Part shown: positions 12,051 through 25,190 of the stretch, piece by piece
Layout: each line of letters begins with the position of its first letter
How positions within the stretch are numbered: position 1 is the first letter of the stretch
Origin: Owenia fusiformis
Taxonomy: Eukaryota > Annelida > Polychaeta > Sabellida > Oweniidae
Reading direction: 5' to 3'
Assembly (NCBI GenBank): GCA_903813345.2
Contig: CAIIXF020000004.1
Location: forward strand, 29,885,985-29,949,984
Length of the DNA: 64,000 nt
The notes under the pieces: model-generated
The model's input: the letters and a program-made list of their open reading frames with translations, nothing else
What the model was told of the DNA's origin: nothing
Database searches by the model: none
Made by a program: the position numbers and the translations under genes

Positions 12051-12392
12051 TAACATTTTGGTAAGAAATTGCTATACCTGCACATGTTATTTTCAGGTAC
12101 ACTATAAAGTATGAAGGCTTTTAGAATATCTGGTAAGAGTTCAATGGGAACTCCAGGAAATTTAGATATTTCACACTTTCTATTTTCCAAATTTTCTTGC
12201 AAATTTTCCAGACAACACAGGAGCTACAATTGACCTGTTTCCAGGTTTACTAAAAGTAGACAATGTAATGATACTTTCCTGAAAAAAGCAAGGAGATATA
12301 CACATGCCTTCATACTTAATTTTGTACCAGAAAATAGCAGGTGCAGGTATTGCAATTTTTTACCAAAATGTTACTTTCCAGCTGAACCTTAA
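12051..12392. mobile_element. Second copy of the TTAA MITE, left end truncated
   Basis: The sequence from aacattttggtaagaaattg to the right terminus gctgaaccTTAA matches 2515-2905, including the central ttcaatgggaactccagg segment. The outermost 20 bp or so of the left terminus are missing, replaced by the SINE junction, so the SINE insertion or a rearrangement post-dates the MITE. Confidence 0.75.
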
Positions 12393-12763
12393 ATTCTTTA
12401 TGACCAAAGCCAAAAGGGCAATATGGTTTTTAAACAAAGAGGGCAGTTCAATCAATCTGATTTTATTTATTACTTGGTGGTACTTTTAAAATCCACATTT
12501 TGCCCTTCAAAGTCTTTTCTAAAACAGTAATACTGACAGATAACAAAACTACATTTTCTTAGCCACCATTTTTTTCACTTTTAAGAACTTTCAGAAAGAG
12601 AATTTTTTCATGTTAACCAAATATATAGTTTTTCCTTTGATTTTGTAGCCGTCACTATCTGTGTATATCTGAACACCTTCTAATCTGAACACCTTTCAAT
12701 GTGAACACATTTCATTGACTCACACATTAATAAGCCTTGAAATGAATATTGAACAAATATTTC

Positions 12764-13180
12764 ACTCTATTGAGGTGAATACCTGTACATCTTTCACAAG
12801 TGATATTCCACGAAGCCCGAAGGGCAAGTGGAATATCACCTTGTGAAAGTGCTAAAGGTATTCACCGAAAATAGAGTGAAATATTTGTTTTATTATATCA
12901 CTGTCTAGCTAAACATCCCTAATATTATTAAGTCATAGGTTAACAACATTGAAATACATATTTCTACTCGGTTCGTCTGTCATTTTGACTTACACTGAAC
13001 TAAATTATTTACACTGAACAAAAAAAAAATCTTTGAAAATTCCCGGGAGCGTGGGATATCGCTAGATATCTCACGGTTGTCTTATCTGATTAGCATTGCC
13101 ATTGAATATCGCCAGATATCCCACGACATGTGACCCGGTTTTGACCAATCATACTGTCGCTAGCTAGATAGTGATATAAT
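12764..13180. repeat. Hairpin-containing dispersed element
   Basis: A strong stem (gtgatattccac ... gtggaatatcac, 12801-12840) sits within a wider inverted repeat (atatttcactctatt ... aatagagtgaaatat, flanking aggtgaatacc and ggtattcacc). It is followed by gttttattatatcactgtct and later atagtgatataataatgg, which may be the outer termini. A related, shorter copy is at 36890-37190. Non-coding. Confidence 0.65.
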
Positions 13181-13440
13181 AATGGTTAATATTAGGATTA
13201 GAATCTATATTATTAGTTACAGACTGAGTCCCATTAAAAATGAGAATGAATTTAAATGTTTACTTGACATGCTCATGTGGCATGTGCATGTGACATGCAT
13301 GTTTATTTACTTTAAATGAAAGTCTTTCTTAAAATGTCACACTGACCAGGTTACCTTCACCTAGCATTTGCAAACTCTTTCTTCACTTGCTTCAATGCGT
13401 TCAAAATAATTAATCGTCTCATTATTTTTTTATGTTGCAG

Positions 13441-13607
13441 AAAGCTTCTCCCAAGCTGATTAGCTAGTCTTAACTGGCAAGATGGAAGATGTAGGCGTTA
13501 CAATCGTGATTGGTTTCATCAACATTGTTGCGACAATTGTGGATTTTGTGTTGTATTTACCAGAATTGCTCACTGGGGGATCTGAGAAAAAGAGCTCTTC
13601 ACCATAT
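13441..13607 (+). CDS. ACSL4: ACSL3/4-type long-chain acyl-CoA synthetase, first coding exon (CDS from 13482)
   Basis: Gene: activates long-chain (in ACSL4, often polyunsaturated) fatty acids to acyl-CoA with ATP, on ER, lipid-droplet or peroxisomal membranes (family knowledge). This exon follows an acceptor (atgttgcag, ending 13440), has 41 bp of 5' untranslated sequence and an ATG at 13482 (caagATGG), and encodes 42 residues ending SEKKSSSPY before gtaagt at 13608. Residues 5-29 (VGVTIVIGFINIVATIVDF...) are a hydrophobic segment suited to an N-terminal membrane anchor, as in ACSL3/4. Phase 0. The eight exons in this window join to 326 codons plus one base, roughly half of a 670-720 residue family member. 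The promoter and earlier untranslated exon(s) were not identified. Confidence 0.85.
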
Positions 13608-13854
13608 GTAAGTACAGTTAACCTTGCTACAGGTAGGAGTAGTTCAATTGGGAGAGGATGAATCTGAATAAATTTAGGCCGATTCACGACTTTGGAAAAA
13701 TAGTGGCCAAATGTTTCACTTAAGAATTTGCAAAATCATGTATTCTTATTTTTGACAAAATACCAGCTTTCCTCAGAACAAATTCAATGCTTTTGCTGGC
13801 TTCATATCTGAATGGAAAAGTTCAAATTTACTTTGAAATTAACATGTTTCTGAA

Positions 13855-14690
13855 GTGTTTCTGAAGTGTTTCTGAAGTGTTTCTGAAGTGTTTCTGAAGT
13901 TTCACTGACAACAAAATAAAGATGTTTTTATATTCTTAGGTGATTCTAGTCTCTGCATTTTCTTATATTGTGTTTTAGTGTTGAATTAATGTAAAGATGT
14001 CACCCCTGTGCATTATATATGCCCTAATGACACATCAAATACTGTGCCATAGCCCATTCCATGCCCCTAATGACACACCAAATACAGTGCCATGGTCACT
14101 ATGACACACCAAATACTGTACCATGCTCCTAATGACACACCAACTATTGTTCCATACCCCTAATGACACACCAACTATTGTTCCATGTCCCTAATGACAC
14201 ACCAAATATTGTTCCATGCCCCTAATGACACACCAACTATTGTTCCATGCCCCTAATGACACACCAACTATTGTTCCATGCCCCTAATGACACACCAACT
14301 ATTGTTCCATGCCCCTAATGACACACCAACTATTGTTCTATGTTCCTAATGACACACCAAATATTGTTACATGCCCCTAATGACATCCCAATACTGTTCC
14401 ATGCCCCTAATGACATACCAACTATTGTTCCATGCCCCTAATGACACACCAACTATTGTTCCATGTCCCTAATGACACACCAAATATTGTTCCATGCCCC
14501 TAATGACACACCAAATACAGTGCCATGGTCACTATGACACACCAAATACTGTTCCATGCCCCTAATGACACACCAAATATTGTTCCATGCCCCTAATGAC
14601 ATCCCAATACTGTTCCATGTCCTAATGACACATCAAACACTGATCAATGCCCCTAATGCCATACCAAAAACCGTTACATGGTCAGAATGA
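13855..14690. repeat. About 32-bp minisatellite in ACSL intron 1, with a short 'tgtttctgaag' tract
   Basis: About 20 diverged units of the form cctaatgacacaccaactat + tgttccatgcc occupy 14015-14690. Just upstream (13858-13905) an 11-bp unit, tgtttctgaag, is repeated four to five times. Intronic; no splice junction is included in the unit. Confidence 0.9.
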
Positions 14691-14699
14691 CCATCGTGA

Positions 14700-17329
14700 T
14701 AAACCATGACAACTAATTTCTTATTTAATTTATTTAATTTAATTTCTCAACTAATGCCTAATGACACACAATGACATACTTTTTTACATAAATCTCAGAC
14801 CAAGAATGCCAGTTGATGAATTCAGGAATATATTGGTTTGACAATATTCTATACACAGAGAGAGTATTTGCCTTTGGTTTAAATATTTCATTTAATTTCA
14901 CTCTTATTGTTACTCATTTATTTTATGGACTACATATTGATAGAAAACATTTTATGAATCAACAGATTTTTAATGGCTTTATTGCCTGCTAGTGTCTTAA
15001 CCAGCATGGTGGCATAGCTAAGTTGCATTAAATTGACTTTTAAGTATCCTACTTTAAGTACATGTAATTGCAATCTATTCAGTATATAGGCACAGCACAT
15101 ATTTATAATGTGGAAGAGGTTGAAGCCATTGGAATCCTGTGTTTGATTAAGGCGGTTTGGTCAAATAAAGTTTGCAGTTTTTATTTAACAGAAATCTATA
15201 ACTTGATTTAGTTAACACACTGGAAATGGAGAAAATGGACAAATCAAAAGTTCGGGTATGTATTATGATAATTCAGATTTTGGTTCATATGAAATAATTT
15301 CATTAAAACTTCTCTCAAAACAAATGAAAACATTTGGCTAAATTATTTGAAATTCCAATTTTAACGAGTGAGCAGTTGAAAACTCTCAAAACAAGCCCTT
15401 TTTGAAAAAGAAGTATCTGAAAATAGTATGTTGCCTGCTAATGGAACCTACTGTTGAAATGGTTTTAAAGTTTAATGGAATACATTAGGGTTATCTGTGT
15501 TATGGGAGGTTTTGGATATGGGGTATATCCTGAGACAAGTTATTATATGAAACCCATGTTTGAAATGGCTTCAAAGTTTAATGCACAGAATACATGTGAC
15601 TTATGTTAAGGGAGGATTTGGATATGGGGTATATCCTGAGACAGGTTTTTATATGAAACCCATGGTCGAAATGGCTTTAATGGAATACCATCTTTTTAAT
15701 TTGTAATATTTAAATAATCAGACATTTCCATGAAGCTACTCAAGATTTAGCTATGAACTATGGGAACTTCCTTCTCTTCTCTTGTAATATTGATTATGTC
15801 TGATGTTCCCTCCAATGCAATTTTACAGATTCTGATTGGTTCTTTTCTAGTTGCCATGGTAGTCAGTCTCAGATGTAAACATTGATTAAAAGAATTGAAC
15901 TAATTCTAGTGATGAGGTCACAATGTACATTTGTAGGCAAAACATCGAAGAACTCAATCATTTGAAAACAAAATGAACACAATGAATGATAATTACAGAC
16001 ACTCATAAAAGGGAATAAATCAGTATTGACATTCCACAAATTACAACTGATGTGGATACAAAGGAATTACAACATGCAACTCTGTTAAATGATTCATAGT
16101 TCTTAGCAGCTTTCATGTAAATTGGCCATAATTGCTTGGCTATCAACAATGAGGTTGCCATAAATTTTGGATGTTGATTGTTTCACTGCTGTGGTACCTT
16201 TCATCCAAATTTTAGTACAAAATATTCATTGCCCAGTTTCCATTGTTGAAGATTGAAGCAAATGTGACATGGTATTATGCCTGGGTCACGTTTGCTTCAA
16301 TTGCTTCGGCCGATTGAGTATTCTGGTCATAACTGAATATAACTGTGAACAGGATACTCAATCTGCCGGGTGCCAGCCAATGAATGGGAGCAAATGTGAC
16401 CCAGGCATTAGGTACAGCATAATGTTCTTACCCTTTGGGTATCAGTAATCCTTGTACATATGGTACTGCCTTAATATAGTATACAATACAGGAGTATCAG
16501 TACAATACTGCCTTTAACATTTCAACATTGAAAAGCAATATGGGAAACTAATACTCATTTTATATCCATTTTCCACATATATTGTGAAGATATGTAATTT
16601 TAATTAAATTTCAGATGGATTCAATTCCTTGTCTTTGGCTCATGTCATTATACCACAGTACCACATCGTTGTAAACCAATTGTATTTACATGGACAAACT
16701 AACCAATAATATTGATATTTAACCAACATGAGTCTTCTCAATACAGTTCATTCATAGTATTAGCATATAGCAAAGCATGCTTTCTAGCCGCTATACTTAA
16801 CGTATTACTACTCCTGATTTATAGCTGGATATTTTAGTATTATACACAAGCAAAACAGGAATAAAGTACCTTTGCCAAATGCTACAAAAACATGGGAAAC
16901 ACTGGATATAAAGCGCTGCAGGATGAGAGGGCTTTTGTGAGTACATGAGGATATTTTCACATATTTGGGCAATTTTCACTCATTAGGGGATTTTTGGTGA
17001 TGAGATAAATCAGTCTTAATAGTGTGGCACAACATGGAATTTGAGATTCATATCATCTTTTTTGTTTTGGTTTTCTGTGAACATGTACTGATTTTCCTCC
17101 CGAGTGATGCTGAATATGAATCAATTTGATCAAAATAGTTTGTTCTTGTCATTCATTAAGTTTGTAAACTGATTGTAAATTTAGGCTTATCACATCTCGT
17201 TATACCTTTTTATCCACAATCTAAACAGTGGCAAATCATGCAAGAATCACTTAATTTCTTAGATATTGCATGTAAAAGCTGACTTGATTGACTTGATTTC
17301 CATTTTTCACTCAAATTTCTCATGTCAGT
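14700..17329. other. ACSL intron 1 sequence, mostly unremarkable
   Basis: No coding exon recognised. A two-fold duplication lies at about 15480-15690 (period about 120 bp; shared ggatatggggtatatcctga). A foldback segment at 16278-16411 has arms atgcctgggtcacgtttgct and agcaaatgtgacccaggcat. The rest is AT-rich unique sequence. Confidence 0.6.
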
Positions 17330-18530
17330 GATTTAAGACATACTATTAATATGATTAGTTCACCTTTTTACATGACATCATAGTGCATTTATTGTGTTAA
17401 TGGTGTAAGACATAATATTAACATGATTAGTTCACCATTTTACATGACATCGTAGTGCATTTATTGTGTTAATGGTTTAAGACATAATAATAATATGATT
17501 AGTCCAGTCATTAAGACATATTATAACATACCTATGATGATGTATCGTGTAAACTGTTCACAAGACAGTGGGCCAATATAACTTTTGAAAAGCCCGCGAC
17601 CGCTAACTTTCTGATTGGTCAAGCGCTGGGACTACGTCATACATTAGGCCTAAGTCAAATTGACTCGTACATTCGTAAGATACAAACATGGGAATAAATC
17701 ATCATTTCCGAACCATTGATATTTACTTAGATAAGAAAACGGTACTCTCTAACCAGACTAGATCATCATAGGTATGTTATAAATTGTTCATTTCACTATA
17801 GTTGCACATATGTCCTCGGTTCTCAGTGATCATTGTCCCTCCCAAGGTCGGGCCATATGTAACTGAAACCCTCTGGCATATATGCAATGATAGTGACATA
17901 ACCTCTAAATAGTAATATGATAAGTTCACCTTTTTACATGACATCATAGTGAATTTCTCATGTCAGTGATTTAAGACATAATATTAACATGACTAGTTCA
18001 CCATTTTACATGACATCATAGTGCATTTATTGTGTTAATGGTGTAAGACATAATATTAACATGATTAGTTCACCATTTTACATGACATCATAGTGCATTT
18101 ATTGTGTTAATGGTGTAAGACATAATATTAACATGACTAGTTCACCATTTTACATGACATCATAGTGCATTTATTGTGTTAATGGTGTAAGACATAATAT
18201 TAACATGATTAGTTCACCATTTTACATGACATCATAGTGCATTTCTTGTGTTTATGATTTAAGACATAATATTAACATTATTAGTTTACCGTTTTAAATG
18301 ACATCATATTGCATTTCTTGTGTTAATGATTTAAGACATAATATTAACATTATTAGTTTACCGTTTTAAATGACATCATATTGCATTTCTTGTGTTAATG
18401 ATTTAAGACATACACTGTACTATTAACATGATAAGTTCACCTTTTGTTAATGAAATCTTGTGTTAATGATTTAAGACATAATAATATAAAATGATTAGTC
18501 CAGTCATAGTTTAGGATCTTAGTAATATTA
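17330..18530. repeat. 72-bp minisatellite, about 10 copies, split by a MITE
   Basis: Units of about 72 bp (taagacataatattaacatg, then attagttcaccattttacat and gacatcatagtgcatttatt) occur at 17330-17520 and 17920-18500. Copies near the right end are diverged. The interruption at 17521-17781 is a separate element. In ACSL intron 1; no splice junction recognised in the unit. Confidence 0.9.
17521..17781. mobile_element. Short MITE with 20-bp terminal inverted repeats
   Basis: The left end ttataacatacctatgatga and right end tcatcataggtatgttataa are exact inverses bounding about 260 bp of relatively GC-rich, non-coding sequence (aagcccgcgaccgctaac). It interrupts the 72-bp array, so it inserted after the array formed. 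Confidence 0.75.
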
Positions 18531-21275
18531 AAGAGTTCATGTAGACATTTATTTTTCATATTGTTTCAACATTAGAATACAGCTTTTAACAAATTGTTCC
18601 AATTGTGTAACTATTCACATTAATGATTTGAAATTCTTGCAAAAAATCCACTTTATTAATATATTCTTGTAGCAAGCTGATGCGTAATATGAGCTCATAC
18701 TGAATCAATATCTCCACATGGTGCAATTGCTTTGTTTATATGCTGATTTTGAGTGCAGATGCACCTAGCAATTCCCAATAATCAGTTGATGCATGAGGTG
18801 ATGGTGGTGTGCTACCTTCATTTAGATTGCTACTTTGCTTCAGTTATCTATTTGCCCTTGTGTAATGCTCTCCACACATGGGTAGAATTCTCAAGGATGG
18901 CATGAGGAGGAATACTTTTGGATTGGGGAGGATATGTTTTTTAAATGTATACATATTTAAGTTGGAAATCGGCCAGTTTCTTTATTGATTTTGTTTACTT
19001 CAGATCTCACATGCTCTCTGAAATATTAACTAATAAGAATTCTATGTAAACACAGGTTTTTAGTAAAGGATTATATAGAGTGTTTTTCTGACCTTTTATG
19101 ATATACTCTGCATGCGATATCCAGTAGCCCAATGAAGGACAAATGGTATTAGGTCTTCAAGGTTTATTGTCTGACCTTTTATGATATATTCTGCATGTGA
19201 TATCCAGTAGCCCTATGAAGGACAAGTGGTATTAGGTCTTCAAGGCTAATTGTCTGCTCATCAGGATATTTAATAAATGACCAAGTGATTAAGTTTTATA
19301 CTTTTAAATGACAAAAAAGACAAAGAGTCAAGGGGGATTGAGCAGGGGAGCCTTAGTAGCTTTGATTTGAAATATTCCCTTTGAAAAGCAAGCTAAAGAT
19401 AATGAAGAGGAATATGAGAAGGCATATATCATTATCATTAACCAGATACTTAATTTGCAAAGGATTTTGTATTGATTTCTGTAAAAGCAATTATGGCAGC
19501 ATGCCCTGCTTAAGGTCACTTATTATGAAGTTCAATGTTCATAGCCTGTATAAAGGGCCTGTTGGTATAAGACTAAATGTGCTAATATTATGCAAATAAA
19601 ATCTCAACCCCAAAAAAGAATGATCGCTAACCCAAATTTTTAAAGGGCCGCCATTTTTCATGATAAAACGTAATCTTTGATAACTGAAATTTAAATTGAA
19701 ACTATGGAGCTCTGTTCAAGAAGAAATTTTCAAGTTGGCTGCTATTTATAAAAACATGTTTAGTTCGGCGGGATTTGCTTCTTTGCACAGAGTTGCTGTT
19801 TTTTTGTACAAGATAGGTCCCAAATAATATTGTATGCTTTGCATTGACTCTTGTTAATATCCTTATGTCAACATTACTTTTCAATTTGACCATTCTCTTT
19901 TTATTTGAATTTCCATGTGATTTTGTTAATAAGAAAACACCATACGAAGTTCATGTTTGCTTCAAGGCTCTTCAAAGTGATTTAAATAAACAGTATTGCA
20001 GAGAATGAAGATATTAAAGTATATAAGAAGAATCAATATATTTTGAAGATACATAACATCCTCGCCAGATTATTTTCTCAACAGGGTGCTTGTTTCAAAT
20101 ATGGCTCTGATTTTCAACAGAGCGCAGCATTGTGTTGCTTTGATTTTTTCACATGTTCATTAGGGTGCAACATATAAGAGTTGCTAAGGACAATCAGAGA
20201 CTATTGTGTTTTAATGCAACACCCAATGTTGTATATGTGATGGAAATTAACGTTTTCCATTAATTAATTTGAAGAATGCAATCAATACTGATCTGTTATT
20301 CATTGATCCCAAATTGTTCTAAGTGCATGTACGCATCATGTCCTTTCTTGTTTTGATGTATCAGATACAGGATTTGAAAAATCCTCCTGATTGTAAACAT
20401 CCTGAACAAAATGTAAATTCATTCTGATACAAAAAATCACAAGTAAAAAGAGGAGGAGACGCCAACAGGTATTAAGACCCCAACCAATCACCAAGTTAAG
20501 AAACCGCAATAATCATTGAAAACCAAGCCATATCTCTGAATATTTTGAGAGAACAAAAACATTTGATAAAATTTTACTTAAGTTCATAAATGTATTTTTC
20601 GGTGGTTTATTTTATCTTAAATTGTTCAAACTAAAACTAATCAGTGTGGTCTGGAACTTCTGAAATATGACATCGTTTAACATCCAGGCTTTGTTTTGTC
20701 ATCCGGGCTTTGTTTAGACTAGTAAAATGTGAAACATAGAATCAAGAAAAGAAATCCTGCTTCTTTTGCTAAAATTGTTAAGGTTGCAATGATTTTATCC
20801 TTTCCAACAAATTCAATTTTGCATTTTAAAAGACAGCTTCACTTGGTCTACTGTCACCTAAAAGGAATGTGTGTAGTCTATCTACAGTATGTAGGAGGAA
20901 GGATCTTTTTAAATTTCAATTTAAAATAAATATTGGCAATAGTCCTGTGGAATGTTTACATGATAAATGAAGAAAAAGTTGAATGTTTTCTTTCAGATTA
21001 TCTGCAACTTATGAAGTCATAGTGTGATAGATGTATAAACATGTAATTTTCAAGTCATGACAATATCATTGCAATTCAAGGAGTGCTGTAATATACACAA
21101 ATAGAGGTTATTTACAGGATGAGAGGCAGTGAATATGTGTTTTATACAGGGAACCATGTAATATACATGAATATAGGGTATTTACTTGATGGGAGGCAGT
21201 GAATACGTGTTTTATACAGGGAACCATTGTGATACTCTCTGATGGGGAGAGGGAAACATTGACCAAGATAGATTT
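18531..21275. other. ACSL intron 1 with one local duplication and a degraded repeat
   Basis: No exon recognised. An 80-bp tandem duplication occupies 19091-19252 (both copies carry gacaa(a/g)tggtattaggtctt). At 19640-19810 a diverged copy of the element that forms the 38.5-40.1 kb satellite is present (taatctttgataactgaaat; tcggcgggatttgct). The remainder is AT-rich with no recognisable feature. Confidence 0.55.
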
Positions 21276-21930
21276 TCAAGCTATACAACCCCTTGCAGGC
21301 AAGCTATACAATTGCAGGCAAGCTATACAACCCCTTGCAGGCAAGCTATACAACCCCTTTCAGGCAAGCTGTACAACCCCTTGTAGGCAAGCTATACAAC
21401 AACCCCTTGCAGGCAAGCTTTACAACCCCTCATGGGCAAGCTATACAACCCCTTGCAGACAAGCTATACAACCCCTTGCAGGCAAGCTATACAACCCCTT
21501 GCAGGCAAGCTGTACAACCCCTTTCAGGCAAGCTGTACAACCCCTTTCAGGCAAGCTGTACAACCCCTCATGGGCAAGCTATACAACCCCTTGCAGACAA
21601 GCTATACAACCCCTTGCAGGCAAGCTATACAACAATCCCTTGCAGGCAAGCTTTACAATCCCTTATGGGCAAGCTATACAACCCCTTGCAGACAAGCTAT
21701 AGAACCCCTTGCAGGCAAGCTATATAACAACCCCTTGCAGGCAAGCTTTACAACCCCTTGCAGGCAAGCTATACAACAATCCCTTGCAGGCAAGCTTTAC
21801 AATCCCTTATGGCAAGCTATACAACCCCTTGCAGACAAGCTATAGAACCCCTTGCAGGCAAGCTATATAACAACCCCTTGCAGGCAAGCTTTACAACCCC
21901 TTATGGGCAAGCTATACAACCCCTTGCATG
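21276..21930. repeat. 23-bp minisatellite, about 28 copies
   Basis: Units of about 23 bp (caagctatacaaccccttgc + agg) with a/g and tat/ttt/tgt variants. Each full unit contains a pyrimidine run followed by CAG (ccccttgcag|g), resembling a weak 3' splice site. Overlapping open frames of 137-167 codons on the + strand are a by-product of the periodicity. In ACSL intron 1. Confidence 0.95.
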
Positions 21931-24840
21931 CCTTTTGGACTATGGATTTTAAATGGCAATGAGCTGAGTTCCAGTTCATTGTATCTGCCAAGTGCTTATT
22001 TATTTACGGGTCTCTATTTATTTTCATTCAGTGGCATGATGTTCAAAGTCTGCACATCAGGATGTATTTTGTTTTTGTTTTCTTTATTCTTTTGTTTTGT
22101 GTTATTAGCATGTACTGAGTTGACACTCTATAGAAATCAAAGAAAATTAAATTTTCAGTCATATTTAAAAAAAAGAAATAGACTGGGAAAGAATGGAATC
22201 GTTAGGAAATAAAGTTAATAATAATTAGCACATACTGTAGTCAACTCTCTGTACAGAAAGGCTTGTCGTCAATACTCAGATTTAACAGAAAACCATGAAA
22301 TTCACTTTTTAAAGATTCTTTAAATAGAGGAAATAAGTTTGAAGCACACATATCTTCTGCATGATGGTCCTGGTTATGTTTCCATATTTTGGTTTTACTG
22401 TGTTGATTAATGCTGAAACAATTATTCTCATAAAAAGAAACATTCAATTTGAATGCAATCTTCGCCAGATTTAATTGATTGTAGCTCCATAGAAACAATT
22501 GTACAGCAAATATTGATTGCCAAAATTCAATAATTTGTGAGTACCCTAACTGAGAACATGTTTACAGTGTTCAGCAATGATGATCTTGTATTTTTCAGTA
22601 TAGCACACTGGTCTGATGAATAGGGCCGGGTAATGCCCATGTAAATAACAGTAGCAAAATGTTGTTTTGGAGGAACTATGGCTCTGACTATACGTGTTGG
22701 ATTCATAATTGAGTTATTTAGAAATCAGAGTTTAATTGGAAATAAATGATTCATTGGATTACAACTTAATTTTGGATTAAAATGAATTATCTCAAGAATT
22801 TGTAAAATATGACAATATTATAATAATAACAGCATTACATTATATATAAAGAACAATTGGATTAAAAAATAATGAGATCTCACCTTTAATGAATAATGAG
22901 ATAGAAATGTCATGGGGTCACATTCTAAAATGCAAAACAGAGTGGAAATTAGTGGAATAAAAATGCACATAGTGAAAACTCTAAACTGTAGTTCTTTGCC
23001 AGTTCATCAAATTCTAGAGAGAAATAACATGAAATAGTGTGAAATAGCATGAATAAGGATGACTGAAGTTCAATTATGTAAAGGCAAATACATGTGTTTA
23101 AGGGAAATTAAAAAACGTAACCAATTTAACAATGAATTTGTTCTTGATTTTCAATATTAAAATGTGGAAACAATATTAACATCTGTGACTGCTCAATGAT
23201 ATCATTTTAAAAGGAAACAGTTTTAAGCGAGTTGATCTTCAGGAGAAACAATATTTTAACTACAGAATGACAAAAGTTGAAACAGAGAAATATTATGTAA
23301 GTCAGTATTTTATATTTTTAACTTGGTGTTACCACATTATGTTAGTTATGGCCCAGATAATTCATAATTTGACATTGACATACAATGTCAGTATTAAACA
23401 TTTATCAACATTTGTAGTTTGCAAATGTTCAACCATATGATGTCTCATTTTGTCTTCTTGTAAGAAGGGGGGAAGTAGGGTGCTAGGTGTTGGGGTGGGG
23501 GCAGTAGGGTGCTGTTCAATGAATGATACAATGAATCTCACTTTGTGAATTTTAGAGAATCAATATTGTATATATACCAAAAATTAACTCCAAAAAGCTG
23601 ATACACTGTGAAGTACTATCTTAAGGTCAGTGTTATTTATGTTGATGTTTACTCCCAGATCACCTTCAAGTGAAAGCTTCTAGGATCACTTGATAGTTTT
23701 AGGCAGAAATATTCATCTAAGTTCTTAAGTAAGAAAATGGGTCAAAAACCTAAATCAAGTGAATTATTGTCTGAGCCAACTGTCAGTTTGTGAGGGAACT
23801 ATGTATAGATAAATAAGGGTCTCCGAGCTCTTCTCCCAGTTCAGCTACAGTATTAGATCTAATTTAAGGTAGACTAGATATCACTATAAATAGAACCAGC
23901 TGAGTGCCTGTAAGAAAAAAGCTCAGATGTTGTGTTGAAGTTGATTAATAGAAATATGTAATTTCTATTCCCCAAAGATTGAAATTCGCATTTGTAATCC
24001 AGTAATTCAGAGACAGGTTGACTTTTTGACAATAACTGAAAAATGAAAGCATGGATGGTTTTGATTTGGAAGTGTTAACAATTCTGAAAATTTGGGGAAT
24101 AATATATTACTATATATCAGCTTTTGAATTTAGTGTTGTGAGGGTGCGATTTTGCTATCTTTATCCAACCAAAACACTGGTATATTACCCCAAGTTGCTA
24201 TTATCGCTACCTTGAATGAGTAAATTTGACAATTTTTTATGATGTTATGATCATCAACTTCACAAAACCTGAAGTATTCAATTTCCAAACAGATTTTTAT
24301 TTATTTTTCTTAAATAACCTCCATAACCAGTAACTTTCAGATAAATACCAAACAATAAACATTTTATAGTAGGAAAAATCACTTCCAGTTCTTTGTAAAG
24401 AGAGACATCTATTTAAAACATAAAAGTTATTTTCACAATATGAATGCATTGAATGGCTAAATTCATCACTACCACCTGGAAAAATTTCAAGTAATGAAAA
24501 TCACTACCATGGTCAAATAAATGTTAAAGCCTGTATATAGGTGCCTCTTGTTGAACTTTTCAATGGGGTTTACTTCATCTTAGTTACAAAAATTTATAAA
24601 CTTTTTAAATAAATTTTTTAAATAAGGGTGTATTAATTTGTCTAATGGAAAAAATTTGGTGTACAAAGAATTTTCCTCAACACTGGAAACCTCAACACTT
24701 GAAACCTCAACACTGGGACTGAGACTGCCATCTTTTGCAGTCTTCCTATTTTTTATGTATTAATTGCTCTTTGATAATATGTATTGACAGTACACTAGAT
24801 TTCCCCATATGCCCAACGCAACTGTATGATAGTGACACCT
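21931..24840. other. ACSL intron 1, no recognisable features
   Basis: AT-rich unique sequence. A G-rich tract lies at 23466-23510. No conserved exon, transposon protein or long repeat was recognised. Open frames here (for example 21928-22212 +) show no recognisable domain. Confidence 0.5.
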
Positions 24841-24841
24841 T

Positions 24842-25005
24842 AAGGCCCAACAGACTAGTAATGAACCATCTGAAACACAATATTATGATAATGACACTTT
24901 TACTTGTAGGCCCACCAGACCAGTAATGAACTTTCTTAAACAAAGAATTATGATAATGACACTTATACATGTACTTATAGGCCCAACAGACTAGTAATGA
25001 ACCAT
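24842..25005 (+). repeat. Three-copy duplication of the ACSL exon 2 acceptor
   Basis: The exon 2 start (gcccaacagactagtaatga, true copy at 24981) is preceded by two similar copies at 24845 and 24910, each with the AG in place and separated by 65 and 71 bp. Between copies lies intronic sequence ending tatgataatgacactt. Each unit therefore contains about 25 bp of exon plus about 45 bp of intron. Confidence 0.85.
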
Positions 25006-25190
25006 CAGCACCATGGAGAGCTTTAGAGTCATTAGGGGAACTTGCAACAACAATCTCCCCTGACTGCAAAACGTTAGATGAACTATTCAAAAGAGCTGCT
25101 CAAATACACAGTGAATCTCCATGTTTAGGGACAAGGGAGGTACTAGCTGAAGAAGATGAAACTCAACCCAATGGGAAAGTTTTCAAAAAG
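24981..25190 (+). CDS. ACSL4: ACSL3/4 exon 2
   Basis: The acceptor is acttatag (ends 24980) and the donor aaaaag|gtaagc (25191). It is 210 bp, phase 0 to phase 0, encoding 70 residues: AQQTSNEPSAPWRALESLGE and onward through KTLDELFKRA and GTREVL to ETQPNGKVFKK. The last segment corresponds to the conserved MQPNGKVFKK of vertebrate ACSL4. Exon 1 precedes it after an 11.4 kb intron; exon 3 follows after 26.9 kb that hold the whole minus-strand receptor gene. Confidence 0.93.

Noticed and set aside
21199-21845. Three overlapping + strand frames of 137-167 codons
   Set aside because: A 23-bp minisatellite read in all three frames; no independent coding evidence.
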